Positions 35,528-44,051 of a stretch of DNA of 64,000 bases are shown here, piece after piece (positions within the stretch are counted from its first letter, which is position 1; each line of letters begins with the position of its first letter). The notes below the pieces were generated by a model, which had not been told where the DNA came from, did not search any database, and saw only the letters and a list, made by a program, of their open reading frames with translations. Origin of the DNA: Arenibacter hampyeongensis (GTDB lineage: Bacteria; Bacteroidota; Bacteroidia; Flavobacteriales; Flavobacteriaceae). The translations under genes were made by a program, and so were the position numbers. The stretch spans positions 558,001-622,000 of the forward strand of contig NZ_PIOB01000002.1 of the NCBI RefSeq assembly GCF_002909255.1, read 5' to 3'.

Positions 35528-35899
35528 ATGGAAAAACATGAGCACAGTACGGTACCTTTAATATATTCCTGTTCAGGCTGCAGTAATGTGGCACAATTGG
35601 CGAACGATATTGCCCTAAAAATAAATTCCGATGGTATTGCGGAGATGTCATGTATTGCTGGGGTAGGCGGCAAAGTCAAATCACTTGTTAAAAAGGCCAG
35701 GTCCAATAGGCCAATAATAGTTGTTGACGGATGCCCCCTTCAATGTGCCAAAGAGTGCCTGAAGAACATTGACATCGAACCCAATAAACATATCATTTTA
35801 ACGGAATATGATTTAAAGAAAAAATACAATACCGACTTAAAATTGGAAGATGAACTAGATATTTTTGAGCAAATTGTAAAAATAATTAAAAAGATGTAG
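35528..35899 (+). CDS. DGC domain putative zinc-binding protein
   Basis: The 123-residue protein has paired cysteines in YSCSGCSNVAQLAND, then MSCIAGVGGKVKSLVK and VDGCPLQCAKECLKN, the DGC (Asp-Gly-Cys) pattern of a small family thought to bind zinc or another metal. No enzymatic function is established. It follows nadB closely, suggesting a link to NAD synthesis or iron-sulfur/thiol chemistry; this is only an inference from position. Confidence 0.75.
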   Translation: MEKHEHSTVPLIYSCSGCSNVAQLANDIALKINSDGIAEMSCIAGVGGKVKSLVKKARSNRPIIVVDGCPLQCAKECLKNIDIEPNKHIILTEYDLKKKYNTDLKLEDELDIFEQIVKIIKKM

Positions 35900-36127
35900 G
35901 TGGGAGTACCGTCTGCATTTATAGATTATTGGTTACCTAGGTTTAAACTTTTCCTGAAATGGACCACTTAACCCTGACCTCCTTCAGGTATTGGGATAGC
36001 GGTTAAATTGTATCTACACGTTGCTCAGAATGGCAAGGTCCAATTTTTAAAGTAGCAAATACTTTACCTTAGCAGGTCTATTCCCGAAACACATATTATT
36101 ATACTATATTACCCCGTATGCCGAAAC

Positions 36128-36149
36128 ATATTATTATTTTTAATAATAT
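36128..36149. repeat. Inverted repeat at the AraC promoter (candidate operator)
   Basis: ATATTATTA-TTTT-TAATAATAT is a perfect 9-bp inverted repeat that ends 16 nt before the AraC start and overlaps the -7-like TAATATTTG. The position suits autoregulation. Upstream 35900-36127 holds nothing further I recognise. Confidence 0.35.
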
Positions 36150-36165
36150 TTGCAAAACATAAGTC

Positions 36166-37014
36166 TTGAAAGTACTACCCTTTAAAATTCCGAAGCCAAA
36201 AAACGTAGCGCTCATCTACCAAGAAGATCGGGAAAGAATATTTTATGGCCAACTTCACCAACATCAAGAATTACAAATAAGCCTTATCGTAAAAGGGGCG
36301 GGATCTTTTGTGGTAGCCGACACCATAAACGAATATAGGGAGAATGATATTATGGTAATTGGAGGGTACGTTCCCCATGTTTTTAAAAGTGATTCAAACA
36401 AAAGTGATGAATCTATTATGTGTTCCTTATTTTTTAACAAAAGCTCCTTTGGAAATCATTTTTTTGAATTGACGGATATGGCAGGAACCAAGGTTTTTTT
36501 TAAAGCTTCGGAATACGGAATGAAGGTACTTTCCAAAAAAAAGAAAATCGCTAAACAATTCAAGAAACTAAACAATCAAAATAAGATTGAAAGGATAGCT
36601 ACGCTTTTAAAAATAATAAGTTTAATCAGTGCGGCCCAAACCACACCTCTTTCTTCCTTTGTTTACAAAAAGAAATATACCGAGGATGAAGGAAAACGGA
36701 TGAATGATGTTTTTAAATATGCCATGGAAAGGTTTTACGAACCTATTACATTGGAAGAGATTGCAGATAAGGCCCATATGAACAAGAATTCATTTTGCCG
36801 TTATTTCAAGAAGCGAACCAACAAAACCTTTTTCCAGTTTTTAATAGAAATTCGTATCGAAAATGCCTGCAAACTTATTCACAACGATCGGGACCTTCCC
36901 ATTTCCCATATTTCTGAACAATGCGGATTTGGAACAATTGCCAACTTCAATAGAAAATTTAAAGAAATAAAAGGGATTACACCAACGGAATATCGCTTCC
37001 AACGATTTAATTAG
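36166..37014 (+). CDS. AraC family transcriptional regulator
   Basis: The 282-residue protein has an N-terminal cupin-like sensing domain (HQHQELQISLIVKGAGSFVV, GGYVPHVFKSD) and a C-terminal AraC DNA-binding domain with two helix-turn-helix units (ITLEEIADKAHMNKNSFCRYFKK and LPISHISEQCGFGTIANFNRKFKE), ending with the family signature GITPTEYR. It binds a small ligand, probably a sugar or carboxylate, and activates nearby genes. The start codon is TTG. A coding remnant lies directly downstream and could be a former target. Confidence 0.9.
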   Translation: MKVLPFKIPKPKNVALIYQEDRERIFYGQLHQHQELQISLIVKGAGSFVVADTINEYRENDIMVIGGYVPHVFKSDSNKSDESIMCSLFFNKSSFGNHFFELTDMAGTKVFFKASEYGMKVLSKKKKIAKQFKKLNNQNKIERIATLLKIISLISAAQTTPLSSFVYKKKYTEDEGKRMNDVFKYAMERFYEPITLEEIADKAHMNKNSFCRYFKKRTNKTFFQFLIEIRIENACKLIHNDRDLPISHISEQCGFGTIANFNRKFKEIKGITPTEYRFQRFN

Positions 37015-37092
37015 TTGCTTTTTACCATCTATTATAATAAGATCGAATGATGCTTCAGTTAACTCTTTAATAACCGTCCCTTTGGCAGTTGA

Positions 37093-37276
37093 GAATATTG
37101 GGCAATACATCGGAATTACCTAGACTTCGCAGAAATATACAACAAACATTACGGATCAATTCCAAAAGTTGTGGCCGAATGGAACTGATAACCCGAAGGC
37201 AACAAGGGAATTTATTCAACTATTTGTTGTTGATCCTACCGAATCCCTTTCCCGAAAAATGCGGTGGATTTTAGAA
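37093..37276 (+). pseudogene. Possible frameshifted coding remnant
   Basis: A frame from 37093 reads EYWAIHRNYLDFAEIYNKHYG...VVAEWN up to TGA (37186-37188), and the next frame continues with natural-looking sequence (TDNPKATREFIQLFVVDPTESLS, RKMRWILET) from 37184 into the rpsT terminator. A single-base shift at about 37184 would join them. No start codon fits. I recognise no family. It lies between the AraC gene and rpsT, the only content of 37015-37278 besides AT-rich DNA. Confidence 0.3.
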
Positions 37277-37278
37277 AC

Positions 37279-37307
37279 AAAAAAACGCCCATTCTTACGA
37301 AGGGCGT
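37279..37307 (-). terminator. rpsT terminator
   Basis: On the minus strand, stem ACGCCC/GGGCGT with a loop of 11 nt is followed by seven T. It lies 23 nt beyond the rpsT stop. Confidence 0.8.
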
Positions 37308-37329
37308 TCCTTTATATAAATTATAAAAC

Positions 37330-37581
37330 TTATAGTGCAGAGACTTGTTTGGTCAACTTGCTCTTTAAGTTTGCAGCTTTATTGGAATGGATAATATTGC
37401 GCTTAGCCAATCTATCGATCATACTTACCACACTTGGCAACAAAGTTTCAGCAGCCTTCTTATCTTCCTCTGTACGCAGTCTTCTGATAGCGTTACGGGT
37501 TGTTTTGTGCTGATACCTGTTACGTAACCTTACCGCTTCGTTTCTTCTAATCCTCTTTAATGCTGACTTATGATTTGCCAT
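37330..37581 (-). CDS. rpsT: 30S ribosomal protein S20
   Basis: The 83-residue, strongly basic protein begins MANHKSALKRIRRNEAVRLRN and ends with NKAANLKSKLTKQVSAL, which are the family's start and the helical end that binds 16S rRNA. S20 is a primary binder in 30S assembly. Two tRNA-Glu genes lie just upstream on the same strand, and the three are probably transcribed together from the promoter at 37870-37899. Confidence 0.97.
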   Translation of the reverse strand: MANHKSALKRIRRNEAVRLRNRYQHKTTRNAIRRLRTEEDKKAAETLLPSVVSMIDRLAKRNIIHSNKAANLKSKLTKQVSAL

Positions 37582-37630
37582 TTTCTATTTAATTAATTTT
37601 TTAGTGGGATAAACCCCGAAATCTACTGTG

Positions 37631-37702
37631 TAGTCCGTAGGGGAATCGAACCCCTGTTACCAGGATGAAAACCTGGCGTCCTAACCCCTAGACGAACGGA
37701 CC
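37631..37702 (-). tRNA. tRNA-Glu (anticodon TTC), copy 2
   Basis: The minus strand folds as a cloverleaf with acceptor GGTCCGT/ACGGACT (G1-U72), anticodon stem CCAGG/CCTGG with loop TTTTCAT (anticodon TTC) and T-arm AGGGG-TTCGATT-CCCCT. Discriminator A73; CCA is not encoded. It is identical to the copy 73 nt upstream. Confidence 0.95.
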
Positions 37703-37774
37703 ATTTTTTGGTTTCAAGTATTGACACAATTTTTAGGTCGAAATCAACACCCCAAAATTTCAAAATAACTTTAG

Positions 37775-37846
37775 TAGTCCGTAGGGGAATCGAACCCCTG
37801 TTACCAGGATGAAAACCTGGCGTCCTAACCCCTAGACGAACGGACC
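37775..37846 (-). tRNA. tRNA-Glu (anticodon TTC), copy 1
   Basis: The sequence is identical over 72 nt to the second copy: same stems, TTC anticodon, no encoded CCA. The spacer of 72 nt between the copies differs, pointing to a tandem duplication maintained as a transcription unit with rpsT. Confidence 0.95.
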
Positions 37847-37869
37847 ATTAAATCGCATAATTGCGGATG

Positions 37870-37899
37870 CAAAAATACAATTATTTTTTACTATCGCAA
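37870..37899 (-). promoter_or_regulatory. tRNA-Glu promoter, TTG-N19-TATTTTTG
   Basis: On the minus strand TTG (37897-37899) and TATTTTTG (37870-37877) are 19 nt apart. Transcription would begin near 37863, 17 nt before the first tRNA-Glu. Confidence 0.75.
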
Positions 37900-37926
37900 G
37901 ACCTAAATAAAATTTTTTAAAATCTT

Positions 37927-39402
37927 TTAATACGCCTTAGCGAAAAGCACCCTATTTGAAGATGGTTTTCCTGTTATCATACAGACTCCCCCTTCCTTTT
38001 TTACATCTATTGGAATGCAGCGAATGGTAGCCTTTGTTTGGTCTTTGATCAATTCTTCGGTTTCCGTAGTTCCATCCCAATGTGCCGACAAGAATCCACC
38101 TTTGTTTTCCAACACTTCCTTAAATTCCTCATAAGAATTCACCTCCGTGATATGGGTTCTTCTATGTTCCAAGGCCTTATTATGAATATTCGTCTGAATA
38201 TCCTCCATCAAAAATTCAATTTTCGCTACTACCTCATCGGCCTTAACGGTTTCTTTTTCAAAAGTATCCCGTCTTGCTACCTCAAAAGTACCATTATCCA
38301 TATCCCTTTGTCCTATGGCCAAACGAACGGGCACTCCTTTCAACTCGTACTCATTGAACTTAAATCCTGGTTTATGGGTATCCCTGTTGTCATATTTTAC
38401 GGAGATTCCTTTAGAACGCAATTCCTTTACCAAAGGAGCAACTCTTTCTGAAATGGCATCCAATTGATCTCCCCCCTTATAAATTGGAACGATCACCACT
38501 TGTATGGGAGCCAATTTTGGAGGTAATACCAATCCGTTGTCATCACTATGCGTCATGATCAATGCCCCCATTAACCTTGTGGAAACTCCCCAAGAGGTTG
38601 CCCAAACGTATTCCTGCACACCTTCTTTAGTGGCAAATTTTACATCAAAAGCCTTGGCGAAATTTTGACCCAGGAAATGTGAGGTACCTGCTTGCAAGGC
38701 TTTACCATCTTGCATCAAAGCTTCAATACAATAGGTCTCCAATGCACCAGCAAAACGCTCACTGGCTGTTTTAGTCCCTTTTATAACGGGCACCGCCATA
38801 TAATCCTCCACAAATTCAGCGTACACGTTCATCATTTGTTCAGCTTCGGCAATGGCCTCCTTTTCCGTGGCATGTGCAGTATGGCCTTCTTGCCACAAAA
38901 ATTCTGCGGTTCGCAAGAAAAGACGCGTACGCATTTCCCAACGCACCACATTGGCCCATTGATTGATCAAGAGGGGTAAATCACGATAAGATTGAATCCA
39001 CCTTCTATAGGTGTCCCATATTATGGTTTCCGATGTTGGCCTTACAATAAGCTCTTCCTCCAACTTGGCATCTGGATCTACAATAATTCCACTACCATCC
39101 TCGGCATTCTTTAATCTATAATGGGTAACCACGGCGCATTCCTTTGCAAAACCCTCCACATGACTCGCCTCTTTGCTCAAATAGGACTTGGGTATAAACA
39201 ATGGAAAATAGGCATTCTCATGACCTGTTTCCTTGAACATTTTATCCAATTGGGCCTGTATCTTTTCCCAAATGGCATAACCATAAGGTTTAATGACCAT
39301 ACAACCCCTAACTCCCGAATTTTCAGCTAAATCCGCTTTTACTACAAGTTCATTATACCATTTGGAATAATCCTCTGCTCTTTTCGTTAAATTTTTACCC
39401 AT
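37927..39402 (-). CDS. proS: Prolyl-tRNA synthetase (archaeal/eukaryotic-type)
   Basis: ProRS charges tRNA-Pro. This 491-residue version starts directly with the class II core ([22 protein letters not shown]) and lacks the bacterial editing insertion. RPTSETIIW (motif 2 region) and the C-terminal anticodon-binding domain with a zinc-like ending ([16 protein letters not shown]) are seen. This short type, related to archaeal and eukaryotic enzymes, is usual in Bacteroidota and some other bacteria. It has its own promoter (39457-39487). Confidence 0.95.
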   Translation of the reverse strand: MGKNLTKRAEDYSKWYNELVVKADLAENSGVRGCMVIKPYGYAIWEKIQAQLDKMFKETGHENAYFPLFIPKSYLSKEASHVEGFAKECAVVTHYRLKNAEDGSGIIVDPDAKLEEELIVRPTSETIIWDTYRRWIQSYRDLPLLINQWANVVRWEMRTRLFLRTAEFLWQEGHTAHATEKEAIAEAEQMMNVYAEFVEDYMAVPVIKGTKTASERFAGALETYCIEALMQDGKALQAGTSHFLGQNFAKAFDVKFATKEGVQEYVWATSWGVSTRLMGALIMTHSDDNGLVLPPKLAPIQVVIVPIYKGGDQLDAISERVAPLVKELRSKGISVKYDNRDTHKPGFKFNEYELKGVPVRLAIGQRDMDNGTFEVARRDTFEKETVKADEVVAKIEFLMEDIQTNIHNKALEHRRTHITEVNSYEEFKEVLENKGGFLSAHWDGTTETEELIKDQTKATIRCIPIDVKKEGGVCMITGKPSSNRVLFAKAY

Positions 39403-39456
39403 ACTAGTAAGTTTGGCACAAAACTTGCGACCCTATATTTAAATGAAATAGTTCGG

Positions 39457-39487
39457 CAAAACTAACTATTTTTACAATGTTCAACAA
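39457..39487 (-). promoter_or_regulatory. proS promoter, TTG-N20-TAGTTTTG
   Basis: On the minus strand TTG (39485-39487) and TAGTTTTG (39457-39464) are separated by 20 nt, close to consensus. The predicted leader is about 48 nt. Confidence 0.6.
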
Positions 39488-39501
39488 TTAAATTTACAGC
39501 G

Positions 39502-40767
39502 ATGATACATTCTCTACCCCACCGAAGAATACATATAGCAGCAACTGTTGTACTCCTTAGTATAGTATTGACATCTTGCGGATCGTACCAACAGGCCTCT
39601 TATTACGATAATGATGGCATCTACACCAATAGCTCTGAGAGAACAGAGCAGGTCCGTGTTACCAATCAGCCAAGAAATCAGCAAGTAACCGCAAAACAGG
39701 ATACCTACGGAGATTATTTTGGCCAAAAAGCAAATGAGTACGAGGAAATTCTGGATAGCGAGGTATTCACCGATGTTGATGGCTATTATAGCGATGTTGA
39801 AAACGACAGCCTTAACAATAATCAGGACTTGGGTTACAATGGTAACTATAATGATTACAACGGATATGGCTCTTGGGGAGATAACGCAACAACTGTAAAT
39901 ATAAACATTCATGACAACTGGGGTTGGGGCGGCTCACCTTATGGATGGGGATACAGCGGTTTTTACGGAGGCTTCTACGGTGGTTATTACGGATACCATA
40001 ACCCATGGAGATGGGGAGGTTATGGATATGGATGGAACAATTGGGGCTGGGGAGGATACGGCTATTCATATGGCTGGGGAGGTTTTTATAGCCCTTATTA
40101 CTATTCTCCTTATTACTATAACCCTTATCGCAACTATCCTTATTATTATTCCCGCAATAGGTATGGCAATAATTACCACAATAGAAGTTATGCCTATAGC
40201 GCCAGTAGGAGAGGTGTTTATAACTCCAATTCCACTTTAAGCAGTAATGCCTTAAGAGGCAGGTCCAATGTCAACTCTACCAGTCGTACAAACACTAGTA
40301 GGTATCGAAGCACTGCTTCCCGAAGCAATGTCAATAGAAGTGGAACCTCATCTAGAAGCAATGTTGGGGTCGATGCCCTGGAAAGAAATAGATCCTACCG
40401 TACCAGTAGAAGTACTAGGGCAGTACCAAATTATAGCAGTTCCAGAAGCAATCAGACCTATAGGAGCAGTTCACCTAACAATAGTACATATAAAGGCACC
40501 GCGCCAAGGACTTCTACCTATAGAAGTTCGGGCAGCACTCCTTCTAGATCGTCAAGTGGAACCTACAGAAGTTCTAGCCCAACACGATCATCAAGTGGAA
40601 CATATAGAAGTAATTCTAGCAGTACTCCTTCAAGGTCATCCAGTGGCAACGTAAGAAGTTCCAGTAGCTCCAGTAGCTCCAGCGGAAACGTAAGAAGTTC
40701 TAGCAGTTCTTCTTCAAGATCGTCATCCTCAAGTAGTAGCAGCAGAAGTAGCGGTAGACGCAACTAG
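39502..40767 (+). CDS. Gly/Tyr/Trp- and Ser/Arg-rich surface lipoprotein
   Basis: The 421-residue protein has a signal peptide ending in a lipobox (LTSCGSYQQ, Cys26). Residues ~135-230 are rich in Gly, Tyr and Trp with repeats of the type YGWGYSGFYGG, and residues ~270-420 are rich in Ser, Arg and Thr with SSSSS runs (for example GTYRSSSPTRSSS, repeated). The composition suggests a disordered, sticky surface protein of prion-like or adhesive type; aromatic-glycine domains of this kind can form condensates or fibres. No enzyme motif. The function is unknown, and low complexity makes any homology search unreliable. Confidence 0.6.
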   Translation: MIHSLPHRRIHIAATVVLLSIVLTSCGSYQQASYYDNDGIYTNSSERTEQVRVTNQPRNQQVTAKQDTYGDYFGQKANEYEEILDSEVFTDVDGYYSDVENDSLNNNQDLGYNGNYNDYNGYGSWGDNATTVNINIHDNWGWGGSPYGWGYSGFYGGFYGGYYGYHNPWRWGGYGYGWNNWGWGGYGYSYGWGGFYSPYYYSPYYYNPYRNYPYYYSRNRYGNNYHNRSYAYSASRRGVYNSNSTLSSNALRGRSNVNSTSRTNTSRYRSTASRSNVNRSGTSSRSNVGVDALERNRSYRTSRSTRAVPNYSSSRSNQTYRSSSPNNSTYKGTAPRTSTYRSSGSTPSRSSSGTYRSSSPTRSSSGTYRSNSSSTPSRSSSGNVRSSSSSSSSSGNVRSSSSSSSRSSSSSSSSRSSGRRN

Positions 40768-40813
40768 ACAATATGGCCCCTAATTTCAATAAAAACTTTC
40801 TAAACTAAATAAA

Positions 40814-42322
40814 ATGAAAAGGAATTATACTTTCATTCTAATATTGGTATGTGCTTTCGCCAGCGCCCAGAACATTAATGATGTTTTAAGGTTGAGCGGG
40901 GAGGGTTCTTATGGATCCGCACGATTTCAAGGATTAAATGGTGCCTTTGGCGCATTGGGAGGTGATTTATCCGCCCTAAATGTAAATCCGGCAGGTTCAG
41001 CTGTTTTCAATAATAGTTTGCTATCCCTAACTGGATCAAATTACAATGTTAAAAATGACGCCACCTATTTCAATGGCAGTTCCAGCGCCTCTCTAAATTC
41101 TTTTGACCTTAACCAAATAGGAGGTGTTTTTGTATTTAAAAGCACCAACGACAGTTCTCCATGGAGGAAAGTTGCATTGGCTTTTAATTATGATCTAATT
41201 AAAAATTTTGACGACGATCTCTTTGTTAGCGGCAATAGTAACCAGGGTATTGACAATTACTTTTTGGATTTGGCCAATGGAGTACCATTTGGACCTCTTT
41301 TAGTACAGGATGATGAGTTTATAGAGGAGGCTTATCTGGATATTGGCTCTAATTTGGGATTTGTGGACCAACAGGCCTTTTTAGGTTATTATGGTGGCAT
41401 AATAGACCCTGTTGATTTCTCTGACGACAACAATACCGATTACATCTCCAACGCCCAATACAGTAATGTTAATCAAAATTACTCGCAAAGTAGTTCGGGA
41501 TATAATAGTAAGTTTACCGCCAACTTGGCCTCGCAGTATGGCGATAATCTATATTTGGGAGCCTCCATGAACATACACAGTGTATTTCTGGACAAACTTA
41601 CCCAATTAACCGAAAGAGGTTTCGATGCCGATTCGGAAATTCAAACCATAACCTTCGACAACTTTTTAAGAACTCAGGGGAGCGGTTTTTCCTTTAGTGC
41701 GGGAGCCATCGGGAAATTGAATGAGACTTTTAGGATCGGTGGTAGTTATCAATCCCCTACCTGGTACAAATTATCGGATGAAACCTCACAAAGAATAAAT
41801 TCTGATTTGGCAGATAGTGATATTTCATTTATCAATTTTAATATCATTAACTTATATGAGGATTACACTATAAAAATACCCGCTAAATTAACTGGTAGTT
41901 TAGCTATTATTTTTGGACAGGATGGACTAATAAGCTTTGATTATGGATATCAAGATATGTCAAAAGCCGAGTTAAGACCTGCTTCGGATCCAAGTTTTGC
42001 TGCGGAAAATAACCTCATTTCCGATAAACTAAGTACTGTATCCACTTTTAGATTGGGTGGGGAGTACCGAATTGCGGCACTTAGCTTAAGGGCTGGATAC
42101 AGATTTGAACAAAGTCCTTATACCAATGGAGGAACCATAGGCGATTTAAATGGTTATTCTGGTGGAATTGGTTATAATTTTGGAGGAAGTAGGCTAGACC
42201 TATCCTACAATTACGCCACTCAGGACATAAACAAACAACTTTATGATGTTGGACTTCCCACCCCGGCAAGTATTACAAATAAGAACTCTGTGGTAAGTTT
42301 GGGATATACCCTTAATTTTTAA
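40814..42322 (+). CDS. FadL/OmpP1-like outer-membrane protein
   Basis: The 502-residue protein has a signal peptide (MKRNYTFILILVCAFASAQ) and then FQGLNGAFGALGGDLSALNVNPAGSAVFNN, the N-terminal hatch/plug region of the OmpP1/FadL/TodX family, in which NPA is conserved. Amphipathic beta strands follow, ending in an aromatic C-terminus (LGYTLNF) as needed for barrel insertion. FadL-type proteins let hydrophobic molecules cross the outer membrane. A terminator follows. The ligand is unknown; database labels such as hemin receptor for relatives are unsupported here. Confidence 0.82.
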   Translation: MKRNYTFILILVCAFASAQNINDVLRLSGEGSYGSARFQGLNGAFGALGGDLSALNVNPAGSAVFNNSLLSLTGSNYNVKNDATYFNGSSSASLNSFDLNQIGGVFVFKSTNDSSPWRKVALAFNYDLIKNFDDDLFVSGNSNQGIDNYFLDLANGVPFGPLLVQDDEFIEEAYLDIGSNLGFVDQQAFLGYYGGIIDPVDFSDDNNTDYISNAQYSNVNQNYSQSSSGYNSKFTANLASQYGDNLYLGASMNIHSVFLDKLTQLTERGFDADSEIQTITFDNFLRTQGSGFSFSAGAIGKLNETFRIGGSYQSPTWYKLSDETSQRINSDLADSDISFINFNIINLYEDYTIKIPAKLTGSLAIIFGQDGLISFDYGYQDMSKAELRPASDPSFAAENNLISDKLSTVSTFRLGGEYRIAALSLRAGYRFEQSPYTNGGTIGDLNGYSGGIGYNFGGSRLDLSYNYATQDINKQLYDVGLPTPASITNKNSVVSLGYTLNF

Positions 42323-42345
42323 AGTAAACGGGATTTTAGGAACAT

Positions 42346-42370
42346 AAAAGACGGGATTTACCCGTCTTTT
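42346..42370. terminator. Bidirectional terminator between FadL-like and T9SS genes
   Basis: AAAAGACGGG-ATTTA-CCCGTCTTTT forms a 10-bp stem with A/T-rich ends, suitable for both convergent genes. Confidence 0.85.
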
Positions 42371-42394
42371 ATTATTTTGGAATCCATAGATTAT

Positions 42395-43831
42395 CTATCG
42401 CTTTAATGTAAAATGGGTCCTAATAGCTCGAGCCACTATAATACCATCTTCGTCTCGGGAATAATCCATCCTAAACCAATAGTCCGATGATGGCATAGGC
42501 CTTCCATTAAAGGTACCATCCCACCCTATTGTGGTTTCATCAATCTGTTTAAGAAGTTTGCCGTAACGATCAAATATAAATACCACCGGATCTATCAAGG
42601 TGGAAATTCCATATACATTCCAACGGTCATGGATACCATCGGCATTGGGCGTAAAGAACTTGGGATAACCCACCACTAAAAACTCTAAGGGCTCGGTAAT
42701 TCCGCAGCCATTTTTATCATTTATAATCACCGTATTTACCCCTGGTGGCACATTATTAAAAACAGGGTCATCCTGAAATTCCCCTCCATTTATAGCGTAT
42801 TCATAACTCCCCTCTGGCCTCAACATTACAAATTCCACAATATTATTATCGGAAAGATCGTCCCTAACGATTACTTCCTGTAAAACCGGGGTTCCAAAAA
42901 AGGTGATTAGTATATTATCACCTACATCATTTCCAAAACTGTTGGTCAGTTCAACAAAATAGCGTCCAGAATTGGGGCTGCTCACCACCAATTCGGCATT
43001 GGAAGGTCCGGATCCCGGCAAGGTGGCATCAATAACGCCATCGTCCTCATAATCTACAGTCCAAACAACAGTTACAATATCAGGTCCAAAAGGAGAATTT
43101 TGTGCAGATAAGGTGATGTCCGGATCACCCTCACAAGCAATTATATCCAATCCTAAAAATTCGTCACGTAAGGTACAATCCAACGCATTATCTTGATCGG
43201 CATCAACCGAACTACCCGTAAAAGTCAATGAAAATTGCTCGGCATCATCATCGAAATTGGTGTTGAAATTATTAATGAAAATATAGTAGATTTCTCCTGG
43301 GAGTACATCTAACCATTCGTCATATGTGTTTTGGCTTTGCTTTAAAAAAGGAGCACCCACATCCCCATTCTCCGGATTAATCCCTATTCCTGTGAAACGC
43401 GTATTATTGGCTTCATAATTACAACGGATAGGTTCTGATCCACTTCCTATAATCGAACAGAAATTTTGCCCACTGGTCTGATCATAAGGACCATAAACCG
43501 CAAAGTCCCACTCCGCTGTTATTGTAGTACCCGTTACCGGCAAAGCCTCAATGTCAAAACCTACCTGACCGCCTGTACCTGCTCTAAAAACGAACCAAGA
43601 GGTGTTGTTTTCGATATTTGCAGAACTTACACTTCCTTTCTCCAAACAACCACTTTGCCTAATTACATCAGGATCAAAATCGTCTATATCACCACTGCCA
43701 TCAACAATTGGCATAATTGGCTGGCCATCTGCACAAACAGGAATCGCAGTCCTACAATCAGGTGAATTTTGTGCATATATATTACTGATAAACAGAAATA
43801 TAAGACAAATAGAACAGGTAAATGTTCGCAT
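42395..43831 (-). CDS. T9SS type B cargo protein (gliding-motility-associated C-terminal domain)
   Basis: The 478-residue protein has a signal peptide and an N-terminal Bacteroidota domain seen in many cargo proteins (PDCRTAIPVCADGQPI, SSWFVF). The C-terminal ~90 residues are the type B sorting signal: PKFFTPNADGIHDRWNVYGI, FIFDRYGKLLKQ and GWDGTFNGRPMPSSDYWFRMDY. This signal targets the protein through the type IX secretion system to the cell surface or medium. The central Ig-like part (about 230-340) may bind ligands. It is a paralogue of the next gene. Confidence 0.88.
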   Translation of the reverse strand: MRTFTCSICLIFLFISNIYAQNSPDCRTAIPVCADGQPIMPIVDGSGDIDDFDPDVIRQSGCLEKGSVSSANIENNTSWFVFRAGTGGQVGFDIEALPVTGTTITAEWDFAVYGPYDQTSGQNFCSIIGSGSEPIRCNYEANNTRFTGIGINPENGDVGAPFLKQSQNTYDEWLDVLPGEIYYIFINNFNTNFDDDAEQFSLTFTGSSVDADQDNALDCTLRDEFLGLDIIACEGDPDITLSAQNSPFGPDIVTVVWTVDYEDDGVIDATLPGSGPSNAELVVSSPNSGRYFVELTNSFGNDVGDNILITFFGTPVLQEVIVRDDLSDNNIVEFVMLRPEGSYEYAINGGEFQDDPVFNNVPPGVNTVIINDKNGCGITEPLEFLVVGYPKFFTPNADGIHDRWNVYGISTLIDPVVFIFDRYGKLLKQIDETTIGWDGTFNGRPMPSSDYWFRMDYSRDEDGIIVARAIRTHFTLKR

Positions 43832-44051
43832 AGGTATTGGGGCTAAATATATACTTAAGTCAAGTATAATAACTCTTATGAAAAAGATTTAGTATAAATG
43901 GGGTATAATTTATCACAAAATCTGAGGTATCCCTTGTTCCATCTGAAAGCAACAATTCTTCAAAGAAAGAGAATCTTCAGATAATGTGTCTTACCGAAAT
44001 AGGTAAAATTAGTTTAACAAACACCCAAAAGTATTATCGGACCAATACCCA

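Noticed and set aside
37631-37846. Two identical 72-nt blocks considered as terminal repeats of a mobile element
   Set aside because: They fold as two complete tRNA-Glu genes in tandem.
40563-40763. Leu/Glu-rich minus-strand frame opposite the Ser-rich tail
   Set aside because: It is the complement of repetitive serine codons in the lipoprotein gene.
40400-40767. Serine-rich repeats considered as a CRISPR-like or tandem-repeat array
   Set aside because: They are in-frame codon repeats of low-complexity protein and have no regular spacers.
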